From NCBI GenBank assembly GCA_944989445.1, contig CALYLW010000018.1, forward strand, positions 1,840,430 to 1,904,429: DNA of 64,000 nt, given 5' to 3'. This stretch comes from Ampullaceana balthica. Its lineage: Eukaryota > Mollusca > Gastropoda > Lymnaeidae. Below the pieces are notes generated by a model that was given only the letters and a program-made list of their open reading frames with translations, was not told the origin of the DNA and searched no databases. Each line of letters opens with the position of its first letter. Positions within the stretch are counted from its first letter, which is position 1. The translations under genes and the position numbers were made by a program. This document shows, piece after piece, positions 20,996-33,600 of this stretch.

Positions 20996-22838
20996 CTAGC
21001 AAAATACCCGCGCTCTGCTACGGAAGTATGAATTTTAGTAAGCGTTGAAAACCCATTATACACCAATTCAAAAAACCAATTTATTTCAATCTGGATCATG
21101 ATATATATATTTGTTTGTCACTTTTTTGTCAAGATGGTGTAAAATAAAATGGATACTAAAATGACATTACGGGCCCCCGTGCGAAATGAATGCAGGATGT
21201 TCATGTGATAGAGATACGTGTCTATATTTATTTAAATTATTTAAAATATAGAGGTAAAAAAGCTTTAGATATTTACGAAAGAAATAATTAGGGTTCCGGC
21301 CCCGAAGGAACAGACGTTAGAAGTTCATTACCCTATAGAATTTTATTTTATTTTTTTTAAAATCAAATTTGGTCAATAATTCATCCATTTTACGAAAAAG
21401 AGATTAGGGGTCCTCGGCTACAAAAGATTGAAAAAAATAATTTTAATGCCCTAACGAAATTTAATATAAGCCGTCAAGTTTTTATCTTCCAAGTTTTAAA
21501 AAAAATACAATTGCACAGTATCCAAATTTTTTTTAAAATTTGTAATTTAGGTCATATAAGGTGAAAAAACTACATTTGTATGCAGAGCCCCCAGTGAGTG
21601 ATAATTAAACAAAATAATTCGCCTGTTACCATCCTGGGAGTGTACTCGACAACTTCCGAAAATTTCATACTTCTACCTACACGGGAAGATGGAGAATTTT
21701 TGATGAATAACTTTTAATTTAAGAAAAAATACATTTGGGCCCCCGGCCCCAGTGAGTGACAATTTAAATATTGTTTGCCTGTTATTATCGCGGGAGTGTA
21801 CTTAACCATTTCCAAAGGTTTCATGCTTACCTACCCAGGAAATTGAAGAATTAGTTATGAGTCAAATTTAATATAGAGAAAATACATTTGGGCCCCCGGC
21901 ACTGGTGAGTGATAATTTAAATATTATTTTGCATGCTACCATCGCGGAAGTGTACTCAACAACTTCCCAGAGTTTTATGTTTCTACCTAGACGGAAAGTG
22001 AAGAATAAAGCGATTTTCCGTATAAAGAAAAACGTTTTTGGGCCCCCGGCCCCCAAGAGTATGAATTTTAAAATTCTTTTCGCCATTTTAAGTCGTGACA
22101 GGGTCCTCAACAACTTCCAAAAGTTTCATGTTTCTACCTGCACGGGAAATTGGAGAATTAGTGATGAGTCAGCTTTTAAAATTTTTATAAAAAGTACTTT
22201 TGGGCCCCCGGCCCCCAGTAAGTGTTAATTTAAATATTTTTTTCTCCTGTTACCATCGCGAAAGTGTACAAAAAAACTTCCCAAAGATTCATGCATCTAC
22301 CTACACGGAAATAGGAGATTTAGTGATTTTTAGTTTTTATACAGCTCATATAAGAAAAAAACTTAATTTTGGCCCCCAGCCCCCAGTAAGTGATAGTTTA
22401 AATATTTTCCCTCTGTTACCATGGCGGAGATGTACTCGACATCTTTCCAAAGTTTCATGCTTCTACCTACCCGGCAAATAGAAGAATTAGTGATTTTCAA
22501 TTTTTATATAGCTCATATAAGGAAAAAACTTCATTTGGGCCCCCGGCCCCCAGGAAGTGATAATTTAAATAATCTTTCTCCCGTTACCATCGCGGGATTG
22601 TACTCAACAACTTCCCAAAGTTTCATGCTTCTGCTTACTCAAGAAATAGGAGAATTAGTGATATTCAAATTTTATAGAGGCCATATAAGAAAACAAAAGT
22701 TTTTGTGCCCCCGGCCCCACATGAGCGGGAATTTTAAAATTCTTTGTTGACAATTTTCGTCGTGAGAGGGTACTTGACAACTTCCCAAAGTTTCATGCTT
22801 ATACCTACACGGGAAGTTGGAGAATTAGTGATGAATCA
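20996..22838 (-). mobile_element. Helitron-like relic with a degenerate 150-170 bp tandem repeat
   Basis: The complement of 20996 onward ends in a decayed hairpin and GCGGGTATTTTGCTAG, the Helitron 3' signature. The body repeats a unit containing GGGCCCCCGGCCCCAGTGAG, GTTACCATCGCGG and ACTTCC..AGTTTCATGCTTC. The GGGCCC motif recurs near 21736, 21889, 22038, 22199, 22368, 22535 and 22703. The same unit occurs, inverted, at 43120-43900. Confidence 0.5.
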
Positions 22839-22839
22839 G

Positions 22840-24125
22840 TCATAATAATAATAATAATAATTTGTTTATTTATATAGCGCTGTATCCCAGTAAGGAACTG
22901 GGCTCACAGCGCTTTACATGAAAGACATAACATACCTATAAATATTAAATTAACCTTCATATCATAACAAACACAAAAATTACAGTACACTATACATAAG
23001 CTACGTTAATCATTTACAAGAAATGTTGTTTCATTAATTTTGAAAATAAATGTTGAAAAGATGTGTCTTAAGTGCAGTCTTGAAGGACTTGGTTGTTTGA
23101 ATATTACGTATGTGTAATGGTAGAGAATTCCATTGTTTGGCTGCACAAAAAGAGAACGACCTTTCACCAAATGTTTTGGTGCGTGTCGTAGGAACAGAGA
23201 GAACGCGTGTGTCTGCAGAAGATCGTAGCTGGCGAGTGGGTGAGTAGACCGACAAAAGTTCAGTAAGATACGATGGGCATGATTCCGAAAAGAAGTTGTG
23301 ACAGAGAACGGCCAGTTTGTAATCAATACGGGCTTGTATAGGCAGCCAATGAAGTGAGTGAAGAAGTGGAGTAACATGGTCATGTTTTTTTGCCTTGAGC
23401 ACCAGTCTGGCAGCTGAATTTTGAACTTTCTGTAGTTTTTCAATGCATTGTTTTGGCGCACCTGACAGAAGAGAATTGCAGTAATCCATACGAGCTAGTA
23501 CAAGAGCACAGACTAGAGTTTTTGTTGCACTAACTGTTAAGTAATGACGGATTGAGCTGATCTGACGAATGGCAGTGTAGGCAGAGCGACAGATGTGATT
23601 GGTGAAGTTGTTAATAGACATGTTGTCAGAAATAATGTAGCCAAGATTCCTAGTCGATGTTGTGAACAGAATATCCGAACTGGCTACGTGAATTGACTTC
23701 GGAAGAGATAAAGTACTGCGTGATTTATTGTTGCAAAATAGAAGTGCTTCATTCTTGTCATCATTCAGCTTGAGTTTGCTGAACGTCATCCAAGACTTTA
23801 CCTCACCAATGCACTCTTGCATCAATTGGACAGCGGAGTCCAAATTAGAGGGATCTGTGTGAGTATATAGCTGAGTATCATCTGCAAATGATTGGCTTTT
23901 AACTGAATGCTTTTCGAGCAGTAGAAGTAGTGGCCTTGTATACAGCACAAAAATACCGGACCCAAAACAGAGCCCTGAGGCACACCATAAAGCAAGTCAG
24001 CTTTGTGAGAGATACAGCCATCTACTGATACTACCTGTGATCTGTTAGATAAGTATGATTGAAACCAAGCCAGAACTGAGCCAGAAATTCCAAAATATTT
24101 GGAAAAAAAATCCAAAACTCATCCA
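22840..24125 (-). pseudogene. 5'-truncated CR1/L2-type LINE, reverse transcriptase C-terminal half
   Basis: Minus strand. It enters within the palm domain (24115), reads [11 protein letters not shown], then shifts frame near 23945 and continues [17 protein letters not shown] through LHWLPIQARIDYKLAVL to WNSLPLHIRNIQTTKSFK, stopping at 23034. The 3' UTR has the AGCGCTGTGAGCCC / AGCGCTATATAAATAAA motif and ends in (ATT)n at 22842-22862, the usual CR1/L2 tail. Truncation and frameshift make it a dead copy. Confidence 0.88.
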
Positions 24126-24166
24126 TTGAGTGAGTGAATAGGGCTTTGCCTTTTATTAGTATAGAT

Positions 24167-26685
24167 CAGGGGTGGGCAAACTACGGCCCGCGGGCCACAT
24201 GCGGCCCGCCAGGGCATTTCATGCGGCCCTTAGGCATGTACATGTTGCGACCTACCTTATCTCGATGTTAATTTTCTTTCTTTAGAATTTTCGCTATATT
24301 TTTTTTAACTCTGAGTGTTTGATACGAATCTAGGGATAATAAATTGGTTATATGGCTCCTGAATTGATTAGTGATCACTAGTCATTAATTGTTAACATCT
24401 TTGTTAGAAAATGCATTTCAGCTCAACCGGAAGATACTTTTGTTTACGATTTAAATATTGGCGGTTTTCAAAAATTTTAATTTAAAAGCAAAAAGACATT
24501 GATTGAACCATGAGTTTGCCAAAAGAAGAAAGATTGATGACGATTGTCGTGTTTTTAATGACGAATGGACCGCTAAATATTGCTTCACGAGCGTTGGCAG
24601 CAAAGCAGTCTGCTTGCTGTGCAGTGAATGTGTGAGCGTCTTTATAGAGTACAATATAGAGACACCACCAAACAAAACATTTGGATTTCGGGCACAGTGT
24701 AACATTAATTTGAACGAAGAGAGAAAAAAGGAATTGCCAGGAGTTATTTAATAATTTAAAGAAGCAGCAAACTGTTTTCATCAAACAGTTTTTAATACAA
24801 AATGCTGCAAACGAAGCCAGTTTGGTGCTGTTCCATAAGATTATAAAACGGAACAAGTCTTTTTCTGACAGTGAGTTCATCAAATAATGCTTGACAGATG
24901 CAGCAAACATTATGTGTCCGGAACATAAAACAAAATTTGATAGCATTTCTTTATCAAGGAGAACTGTAGAACGCGTGTTGAAAATTAGTGACAATTTGAT
25001 GACCAACTTCGAGATGCAAGCAAAGACTTTTTGTGGTACTCTCTTGCTTTGTATGAAAGTACGGATGTACAGGACACGGCATATTTGTCGGTATTTAAAA
25101 GGGGAATGAACACTCGTTTAGAGCTTACCGAATAATTACTTAGTGTTGAGCCCCTCAAAGACACATCTACAGGCCAGGACTTATTCAGTGCTCTTGGGAA
25201 CTGTCTCGAAAGAACTGGGTTGGTGTGGAACAAGAAACCAAGTGTAATAACCGATGGAGCGTGTACTTTGACTTGAAAAAACGTAAGTCTTGTGAAGTTG
25301 ATAAAAAAATTAAATTAAAAAAAACCCTGACCATACATTCTTACCTCTCCACTGTGTCATCCATCAGGAAAGTCTGTGTAAAATATGTTGAATATCAAGC
25401 ATGTTATTGACCCAGTTGTCACTGTGATGAACCTCATCAGAGCCAGGACACTTAACCACAGGAAGTTCAGGGCACTGCTTGAATATTTGGAAACTGAATA
25501 TTATCATATTATATGTTACAGCAGTGTCTACTGCGCTGAGCCAGGGCAAGATATTGAGGCGAGTGTGGGATCTCAAGGAAGAAATAGTTATGGACCTGGA
25601 GATGAAGGGTTTTTTTTGTGACTTTGTTACTACCATTGTTAATGAGAAGTGGAAATCAGACTTCATGTTTGCTGTTGACATTATGGAAAATTTAAATGAA
25701 ATGAATGTCAAACTTCAGTGCAATAGCTTGTTGGCACATGAAATGTATGTGCAAGTTAAATCATTTCACGGAAAGCTCTCCTTGTTCTCCATGCAAGCAG
25801 GTAATAACAGGTTTTGCCATTTTCCTCTGCTGAAGCATAAAACCATTTCTGGTGAAATTGCTGATAAGTACAAGGCTCAGTTGGATGCTTTGGCTGTGGA
25901 ATTTGAAAGGAGGTTCCAATATTTCAAGAGCATGGAACCACTCTTCAATATCATCAGTTCGCCACTTAGTGTAGAAGCTGATTCAGCCACAGAGGATATA
26001 CAGTTAGAGCTGCTGACTTACAAGCAGATTATAACCTGAAGGAGAAGTTCAAGTCAGTTCTTCTGCTGGAGTTTTATGGATGTTTGCCAGCAGCAGCATT
26101 TCCACACTTAAAAAACTTTGCGGCCAAACTTTTGTCACTATTTGAAAAAAAAATTGCTGCCAAACTTTTGTCACTGTTTGAGTTTACATACATCTGTGAG
26201 CAAGCTTTTTCTTGTATGAAAATAAATAAGTTTAAGAACAGATCGATGTTGACTGACTGCAATTTGAATGCAGTCATGCGAATAACAACCAGTAAACTGG
26301 TTCCATAGTTCAATAAAATTATCCGAAATTGTGAACAGTTACATACTTCTCATTAATTATAATTGTACTCTATGGTCAGATTATATTTAAATTACGTTAC
26401 TACTTCTTCATAGTTATTATGACAGGTAACAACACATTTTTGTTGAAATAATGAATAGTATAATCTTATTATCAAACTAGAAACTGTTTCAGTTCTTTAA
26501 AATGTAATATATATGTGTAATAGAGTGTGAATGTGAAGTAAAAGGATAAGTTCATGGTTATAATCATTAATTTATATTTTAAACGTTGTAAATTGTATTT
26601 GAAGTAGACAAAATATATATGCGGCCCGCCTATAGCAATAAAATATTCAATGCGGCCCTCCGTAGAAAAAGTTTGCCCACCCCTG
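24167..26685 (+). mobile_element. hAT DNA transposon with decayed transposase
   Basis: Ends CAGGGGTGGGCAAACT and AGTTTGCCCACCCCTG (near-perfect, with GGCCCGCGGGCC palindromes inside) are flanked by the exact 8-bp duplication GTATAGAT (24159-24166 and 26686-26693). It lies just outside the truncated LINE. Confidence 0.92.
24503..26308 (+). pseudogene. hAT transposase remnant (ZBED5/GTF2IRD2-like)
   Basis: Pieces in several frames: FNDEWTAKYCFTSVGSKAVC with CLLC (BED-type start, 24503-24751); the DAANIMCPEHKTKFDSISLS segment (24891 on); LNIKHVIDPVVTVMNLIRA (25385); then a longer run to 26036 with EIVMDLEMKGFFCDFV and KYKAQLDALAVEFERRFQ; finally the hAT dimerisation-type end FEFTYICEQAFSCMKINKFK to 26308. 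Several frameshifts and stops. This architecture is shared by hAT-derived vertebrate genes; here it is a transposon fossil. Confidence 0.8.
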
Positions 26686-26693
26686 GTATAGAT

Positions 26694-27568
26694 AGAAGGT
26701 CACAAAGCATAGTAAGTCATTCTAAAAGTAACAATATCGTAAAAGAACACTATAAAGTTAGATTCAGTGTCTACAAGAAGTATTGTTGATTCTAAAAATA
26801 TGATTTTAAATCACTCAATGAGTTATTCCAATATTCATATTTGTAAAAAAGAAACTTCTATTCTCGTTCCGTGTGTTTGTGATTATGAAAATTAGTGTAA
26901 AAAATATTATTTTTTATAATGAATCATTTTAAAAAGTTAGGATCTTAGAAGAAACTTGAAAAATGCTCAATGTTATTTAATTTTTACTTACTTTTATTTT
27001 GCATATTAAAAAATTATTTTATCATACAGACATTAGCGTTTATGGTACATTGACTTTACATATAAAAAAGACATTATTTTTCAACAACTTCCATTTTCGA
27101 AATCTTAAAAAATGGACATAATAATAACTTAATATGAATCCCAAAAAATCGATTCAATATTTTTCTATAATCGTATCATACTTTAAGAGAACACGCCTAT
27201 ATTGTTTTATTTGTATAGATGCCTCTGAATAGAATCAGTATTGGCTAAGTTTACTTGCTCAAAGGGAAATGCATGAAGAAAAATGCGCCTAAGAATTTTA
27301 CGAGAAAAAAGTGAAAATCAAAACACTGAAATACAAAGTTTAAAAATCATCAATAAATATTACAGACGCGCTTTCCATACAGAAGATAATTTCGTCCTAT
27401 GCTAATTCTACGATCAATTTTTTCATTTCAATCACCAATTATAACAATGAGTATTGTCAACCAATGTGACATGCAAGGAGTTATTGCTGACCTTATAAAA
27501 TTACCTATGTTTCTTTACAAAGTTTTTGCTTGAAATTTGTAGTTTTAGAATGGAGACTCCACTCCTAG
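26694..27568. other. Downstream region of the methyltransferase, with a LINE tail scrap
   Basis: No gene. 27361-27411 resembles the ACAGACGCTCC..CAGAAGATAA tail of the LINE/SINE pair seen elsewhere, in minus orientation. A possible poly(A) signal for the methyltransferase (AATAAA on the minus strand) is at 27206-27211. Confidence 0.4.
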
Positions 27569-27668
27569 CTAATTACCGTTCCGGCCAAGTACAAGAAATA
27601 AATTCCAACAGACTTTCACCCTAACAGCAGAGAAATCTCCTCCCGCCGGCTGCAGAAATTGCAATAAC
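27569..27668 (-). CDS. Methyltransferase exon 6 (last coding exon)
   Basis: 100 nt including the stop, after a pyrimidine-rich acceptor (CCAATTTTCAG). The split codon gives EK, then LLQFLQPAGGDFSAVRVKVC and WNLFLVLGRNGN, then TAG. The FLVLGR strand matches the last core strand typical of this family (pattern F-[LV]-L-x-GR). The exact fit of phase and motif is why the gene is judged intact. Confidence 0.82.
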
Positions 27669-30600
27669 CTGAAAATTGGAAAATCCGATTGTTACACGAA
27701 AGTACGCAATTAAAATAGACGTCTGTACGAATATGATAAGAAAGAAAAAAAAGAAATTTTAAAATTGTACAGAAAATGTGTCTATCCAAAATTAAAAATA
27801 TATAAAGTAGAATGTTTGGAATGCCAAGGAAAATAAGCATTAAATGTCAACTTATTTTTATTATTTATTTTTTAAAATAACATCTTTCCCTCCTACATGT
27901 TAGTAAATCTTTGCCTGGATAATAAAGTAGTGCAAATAAAGTGTTTAAGGATTCCATAGCGTATTCAATAAAATTTAAAGAAATCAAATAAATAAATTAC
28001 CAAATCTTCAGTTTTTAATTAAGACTGTGTTATACGCAGACAGTAAAAGGAAGATACAACTGGATAAGCTAATGAAAAAATGTTACACGGTGTTAAATAA
28101 CACACTATAAATATATGAAGATATGAAAGACCTGTAACTAACTCAAATAGCGTGTAAAACTGTTTTAAATAAGCACGGGGAAAAAAGAAACTGCCCTTTT
28201 TTAATGATGAAAATACATAATTAAAATGTAACTATTTGAATAAAGAGCTGTCCCAATTAAGCCACATTAAATAAACCTTTTGTTCTCTTGTTATGTCACC
28301 CTTAATGCTACCTTTCATTATTCGTATATGTCACGCAAGTAAATGAGGTGTCAATAATACATTCTTATCTTAAACAAGGTAACAGTTAATATGGATTTAC
28401 TGAGTGAGATATTTCATTAATGCTTTGTTAGATTCAAGAAATGCATTTTAAAGTGTTCTGTCCCACAATGTAAGAGGGGTTAATGGGTACATCGGAACAT
28501 CGTCATCTCAGACCAGTCGTTACAGTTCTGAGCTTTTTTATCATTTAAATTTTGGATGCATCGAAATCAATCTTGAAATGCCGTCAAAATTCAGACCACA
28601 CCCTTTTCTGAACAAATAGTTTAGATTTTAAAAATTAATTTATCGTTCTTACTAGGCCTTTCTACGACTTGTGTATACATTTTCTTTACCAATGGGAAAC
28701 ATCCTATTTACTCATTTCTATGGCAGGCGATAGATATCTAAGTTGTCTGAAAGTTGTTTGAAGTTTGGCTTATATTTATATTCTCCATACAAGTTATTTG
28801 AACTGTGTAAGCTTTTACAATTTCATGTTTTTCTGTTATTCATAGACAACCGACAGTAATGTATTGAATTAAATTAATTTAGTTCTGCGTTAATAAAAAA
28901 GAAAACTTAAACAAATGTGATCTATAACTTTAAACAAAATAATAATAACGAAATATATTAAATTTATTTTCATTACTTTTCCTGAATTCGTTTGATTATG
29001 TCATCATCTGGGTGTTCAATGCAATACTGGTTGACGTAATGAAAGGACTTGAGGTATCCCACGTATTCGTCCAAGTTCAGATTAGCGCACATGTGAAGGT
29101 CTTCATACCTAAAATGCAGATCATTTAAATCAAGACCAATATGGAAATGCATGCTGGTGTTACCAAATTAATTAAATGTTTAATTAGCGGTAATTTTTTT
29201 TCTAACTCTGTAAATGATCATAAATTTTACTGACAAGTAAATTTCATTAAGGTCACATGTTTGAAGGAAACTTTCAATATATTAAAAATAAACAAACGGG
29301 TTAACTTAACGCTGTCCTACATTTATTACATTTAAAATGTTCGGACTTTTTTTTAATGACATGATTAATCAAAAAGCATAATCTTTTTAATACCACGTCT
29401 TTGAATTACTTATGATTATTTCCATCTGGGTCAAGAATAGGGCTGTCCATATTGTTGCAAAAAGCTGCCCGAGTAACCGTCCAAATTTCGAACAGGTACC
29501 CTGGTTACCCGTTCAACACGCCACATAATTTTCGCCTTCATGACGGCTATACAATGCAGCCTAGCCACCATCCATGCACCTTATTTCACACAGTAGCCAA
29601 CGGCATACTTCCAATAACATAATATTGTGCACTACAAACTTTTATTCCTACTGTAAATGCATTCACCATACTCATAAACTGAAACAACAATAAACAGTAA
29701 ACTGAACATTCAAATAAAATGTCAACAACAGTGACCTAACGTTCAGACAGGTCATACGGGCCCAGCAGCGTGAATGTTTATGAAAACTTAGCAGCGGTAG
29801 TAACTTTTTAATTTATTAAAATTAAATACTAAGAAATGTGTACGTGTAATCAAAATCAACGTTTGTGCTAGGACTATACACGAAGCAAACACAAGAAACA
29901 CACGAGAATGGAAAGGGCGTGCTTTGTTAAATTGTTTCATCCGTCGACACCTGTGGGCTGGTGGTGACAGTTTACATCACCAACCATTTACGAACCAATC
30001 GCTCCCTTCAACTTTTAAAATTTAAATCAAGCCCAAATTATTTTCAACCCTTTGTTTTGTCCAGATTTAAAAAACAACAACTAAACTTTTCATTTATTGT
30101 TGTTTTAACGATAAACATATTTGAACGAAAGAAAAATAATTTTAAAAAAAAACAAAAAAAAATAAAGATGAGGTGCTTTTTTAGTATGTCGGGATAGTAG
30201 TGGAGGCAAGTATGTAAAAAAAGGGGGGGGGGTAGATAAAATCAATGTAGTCGGTGTAAGCGTCATGTCATTGATTCATTAAAAGAACCAAAATCTTTTT
30301 GTGTTTTACGATTTTTGTTTCATGCTCAGAGTAAAAAGATGTATCAAAATATATTGTAGTTTGTCGGGACCGTACCTTTATTTCACGTTGACAGATACAT
30401 CTACGAAAGCGTTTTCGTGTTGAACGTATTTCACAACAAATATATTTCAAACGAAAATATTAATTTGATACATTTTCGCGAGTCGCAATGTGAACACAGA
30501 AGAGCCGCAGTTTTGCCACTGTTGGTAATGACATTGGAGCCACATTTTCACTGGTAACCGGGGCGCAATTTTAATACCCGGGTATTTGAACTGCAACTGG

Positions 30601-33600
30601 TGCCGAAGCCGGGTACCCGTTTACAGGCCTAGTCAAGAACAAAAGTTTGAAAACGCTAAGATGTCCATGTTTCCATACTCGTTTGTTCATTTTCTTATGG
30701 ACATTTAATCAAGAAACATTTTTAAAATCAATTCTTCCAATGAAATGTCTTCTAATGTGTATACCGTGTTAACACGTGACATGGATAATAGCTTTTGTCA
30801 ATGAAAATCTTTAATATTTTTAATATCATCCATCGTTTTCTAATCAAGAAATATCCCTTTAAAAACTAAAATAAAAACAACCCTAAGTATACTGCTTGCC
30901 TCGACATTCTCCCGTTTTATCTATAGTTTTTTTTTCCAATGAAAGCGAGTTGATTGCAATCACTATTACATAGTTGATGAATGCGGGAAAATCTTTACGA
31001 AAATATTCGCCTTGAAGGTCACTTTTGACATATTTACGATGTACACTAGTAGACCAGCAGTCTCTAAAGTCTCTTCCATGTCATATCATTTTTATCTTAG
31101 TGCCCTTATTAAAAGCTCACCTCTCCATGTCCACAAAAGGGAAACTTAGAGACTTGTATCGCCCAAACACGATGTCAGCCCTTGATGTCAGATAATTCTG
31201 GAAGAGACTGTTACGTAACTGTGTAAGGGATTTATTTCAATGTATTTCACAAAACAGCTATTCCCAAAAAAAGTTATGAGTAACGAACAATATGTTTAAA
31301 CTAATAGCTTAATGATTAATATGATCTTAATATGACTAGTAGAAGTGGTATCTGTCTAGTGTAATCTCATCGTATTTAGAAGAGACGCTATCAGTATCAT
31401 TCGATCAAATTATTTAGGAGGAGCGCTATCTGTTTAATGTAATAGATTGTTTAAAAAGAAACAGATTTTTTAATGTAAGCTCTACTAGTATTGTGCGCGC
31501 TTCTTTTGTTTACTTTCTGTGCGATCAAGAGTTTGAACAGAAATTGTCTAGTTTGAGCCGTGTTTAACTTTAAAGAAAAATTGGCTCCACCTGTTTCATG
31601 TAAGCGTTCGCGTCGACATTTTCCAACATCTCCAGGTCATAGCAGTAGGCGGCATAAGTCCCTCCTGGTCTTAGAATTCGCTTAGCCTCGTTGTGAAATC
31701 TAAAGATAACCAAACAAATAGAAATCAGGAAACGCACCCCTTAACAAGACAAGATAGAAACTTGTCAATGAAAGAGATCACACATTTCAAGTAAACAAAA
31801 ACACAAAACGCTAATTTGAACGCAGGCAGGCGACCATGCACGCACAAACGTGCACCCGATCAAAAGATACACAAAGAGAGACTAGTGCAACGGTGGCCAA
31901 ACGGCGGCTCGCGAGCCGCATGCGGCTCTACTGTGTTTACATTGCGGCTCGCGAACAATTTCTGAAATTAAAACTTTTCGCTTGAAATATAAATATAAAA
32001 AATAAACGAAAGTCTTTAAAAAGCTTGACCGAAACAAAGGGTTGACGAAAATAATGTGGGCTTGATTTAAATTTTAGAAGTTGAAGGGAGCGATTGGTTT
32101 TTGATTTGTTGTTGATATAAACTGTTAAATTTCGGGTTACGGTCCCGGTAAAAATCCGCATTTCGCCTTCGTTACTGTTAGCCCCTCCAAAATTTGTAAC
32201 GTATTATTTAAAATTTTTAATAAAATATGCCAAAAAGTTGCAGTCAGAGAAAATATAAAGAAGACATACGTTTTTTTTTACCAGGATGGGAATAGGACTT
32301 TGCATTTGTCAAAAAAAACTTTAAGTCTATTTGCCTCATCTGTCAAACTCCGCTAGCAAATTGCTAAGCTAGCAATTTGAAGCGACACCATGAAATAAAA
32401 CAAACCCGTAAAAACTAAGTTTTTGACTATAAATCCCTTATATATGAGACAGAACTGAAAGTATTGATTATGTTCCAACTCAACAAACTTTTACAGCCTG
32501 AATCCGTCTTAACTTTCTTTTGCTTTATAACCCCTGGGGGCGGGTGGGAGAGGGGAAATATCTGGTCACATATCGCTGGACCGAGCTCAGCGTGACACGT
32601 AAAATGTAAACAAAAGCACGCCGGTCCTTCGATGGGTCGCGTCAACGCGTGACTAAACAATCACGTGAAAAAAAACAATATCAAACAGTGAATTTGAATT
32701 ACATACATTATATAAGCATAAACTAAAAATGCATTAATTTAATTACGGTACGATCGATCCATCTGAAATTTTGACATAATGCATTGTTAGGTAAGAAGGG
32801 TCCTTGTGCAAAATTTCAGCTCGATCGGATCACAGTAAATGGGTCATTTTTTACTTTTGTTTTTCCGCCCGCCCATGAGATGACGACAGAACGACAGAGA
32901 GAGACGGCGGTGAAGTTAATATAAGGGATTTAAAAAGTTATGATGAGTTTGATTCACGGTATCCACTGCAATCGGAATTAATAAAAAGCAAGCTTGCTGG
33001 AATGTGTCAGCAGCAGACACTACTTGCTGTTTTCAGCAAAGAAGGTGTCACTGCAACTGAGTAAAGTTATGCCATCACTTGGAATATTTATCATGCTAAA
33101 CGACCTTATTCTGATGGGGATTTTATTCAGAAGAATTTCGAGGAAAGAATTTCAATAGTCAATGGTAGATCCAAATAATTCATTATTTCGGCGACTAATA
33201 AAACACATTCCAATATCACACCACACTATGAAAGACGTACGATATATCAGACATGAACACTGATATTGAAGGAAAAATGAGGAACGATTTAAAGAATTGT
33301 GTAGCTTTCAGTTAGGCCCTTGATGAATCAACAGATTTTCAAAATATGCCACTATTGTCAGTGTTCCTTTCTAATGTTTCATTAGAGGTGGCTTTAAGAG
33401 AGGAGCTATCACTCTCACCTGCCAGAGCTAAACTATCCTCAACTTAAGAAAGCTAGTTTCAGAATTAGCTCCATGTTCGGTAAAACCTACTACTATGAAT
33501 CTTTGTGCTCCACAATGAAGGTAATATAATAGACGCACTGAGCAGTAACTAGTAACCAGCTTCTGAAAAAACTTCTTCGCACCATAACTACTAACTACCA

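Noticed and set aside
22841..22862. (ATT)n microsatellite as an independent repeat
   Set aside because: It is the 3' tail of the adjoining CR1/L2 LINE.
28973..28975. TAA after exon 5 as the true end of the methyltransferase
   Set aside because: A donor GTAATG lies just before it with the right phase, and exon 6 restores the conserved C-terminal strand.
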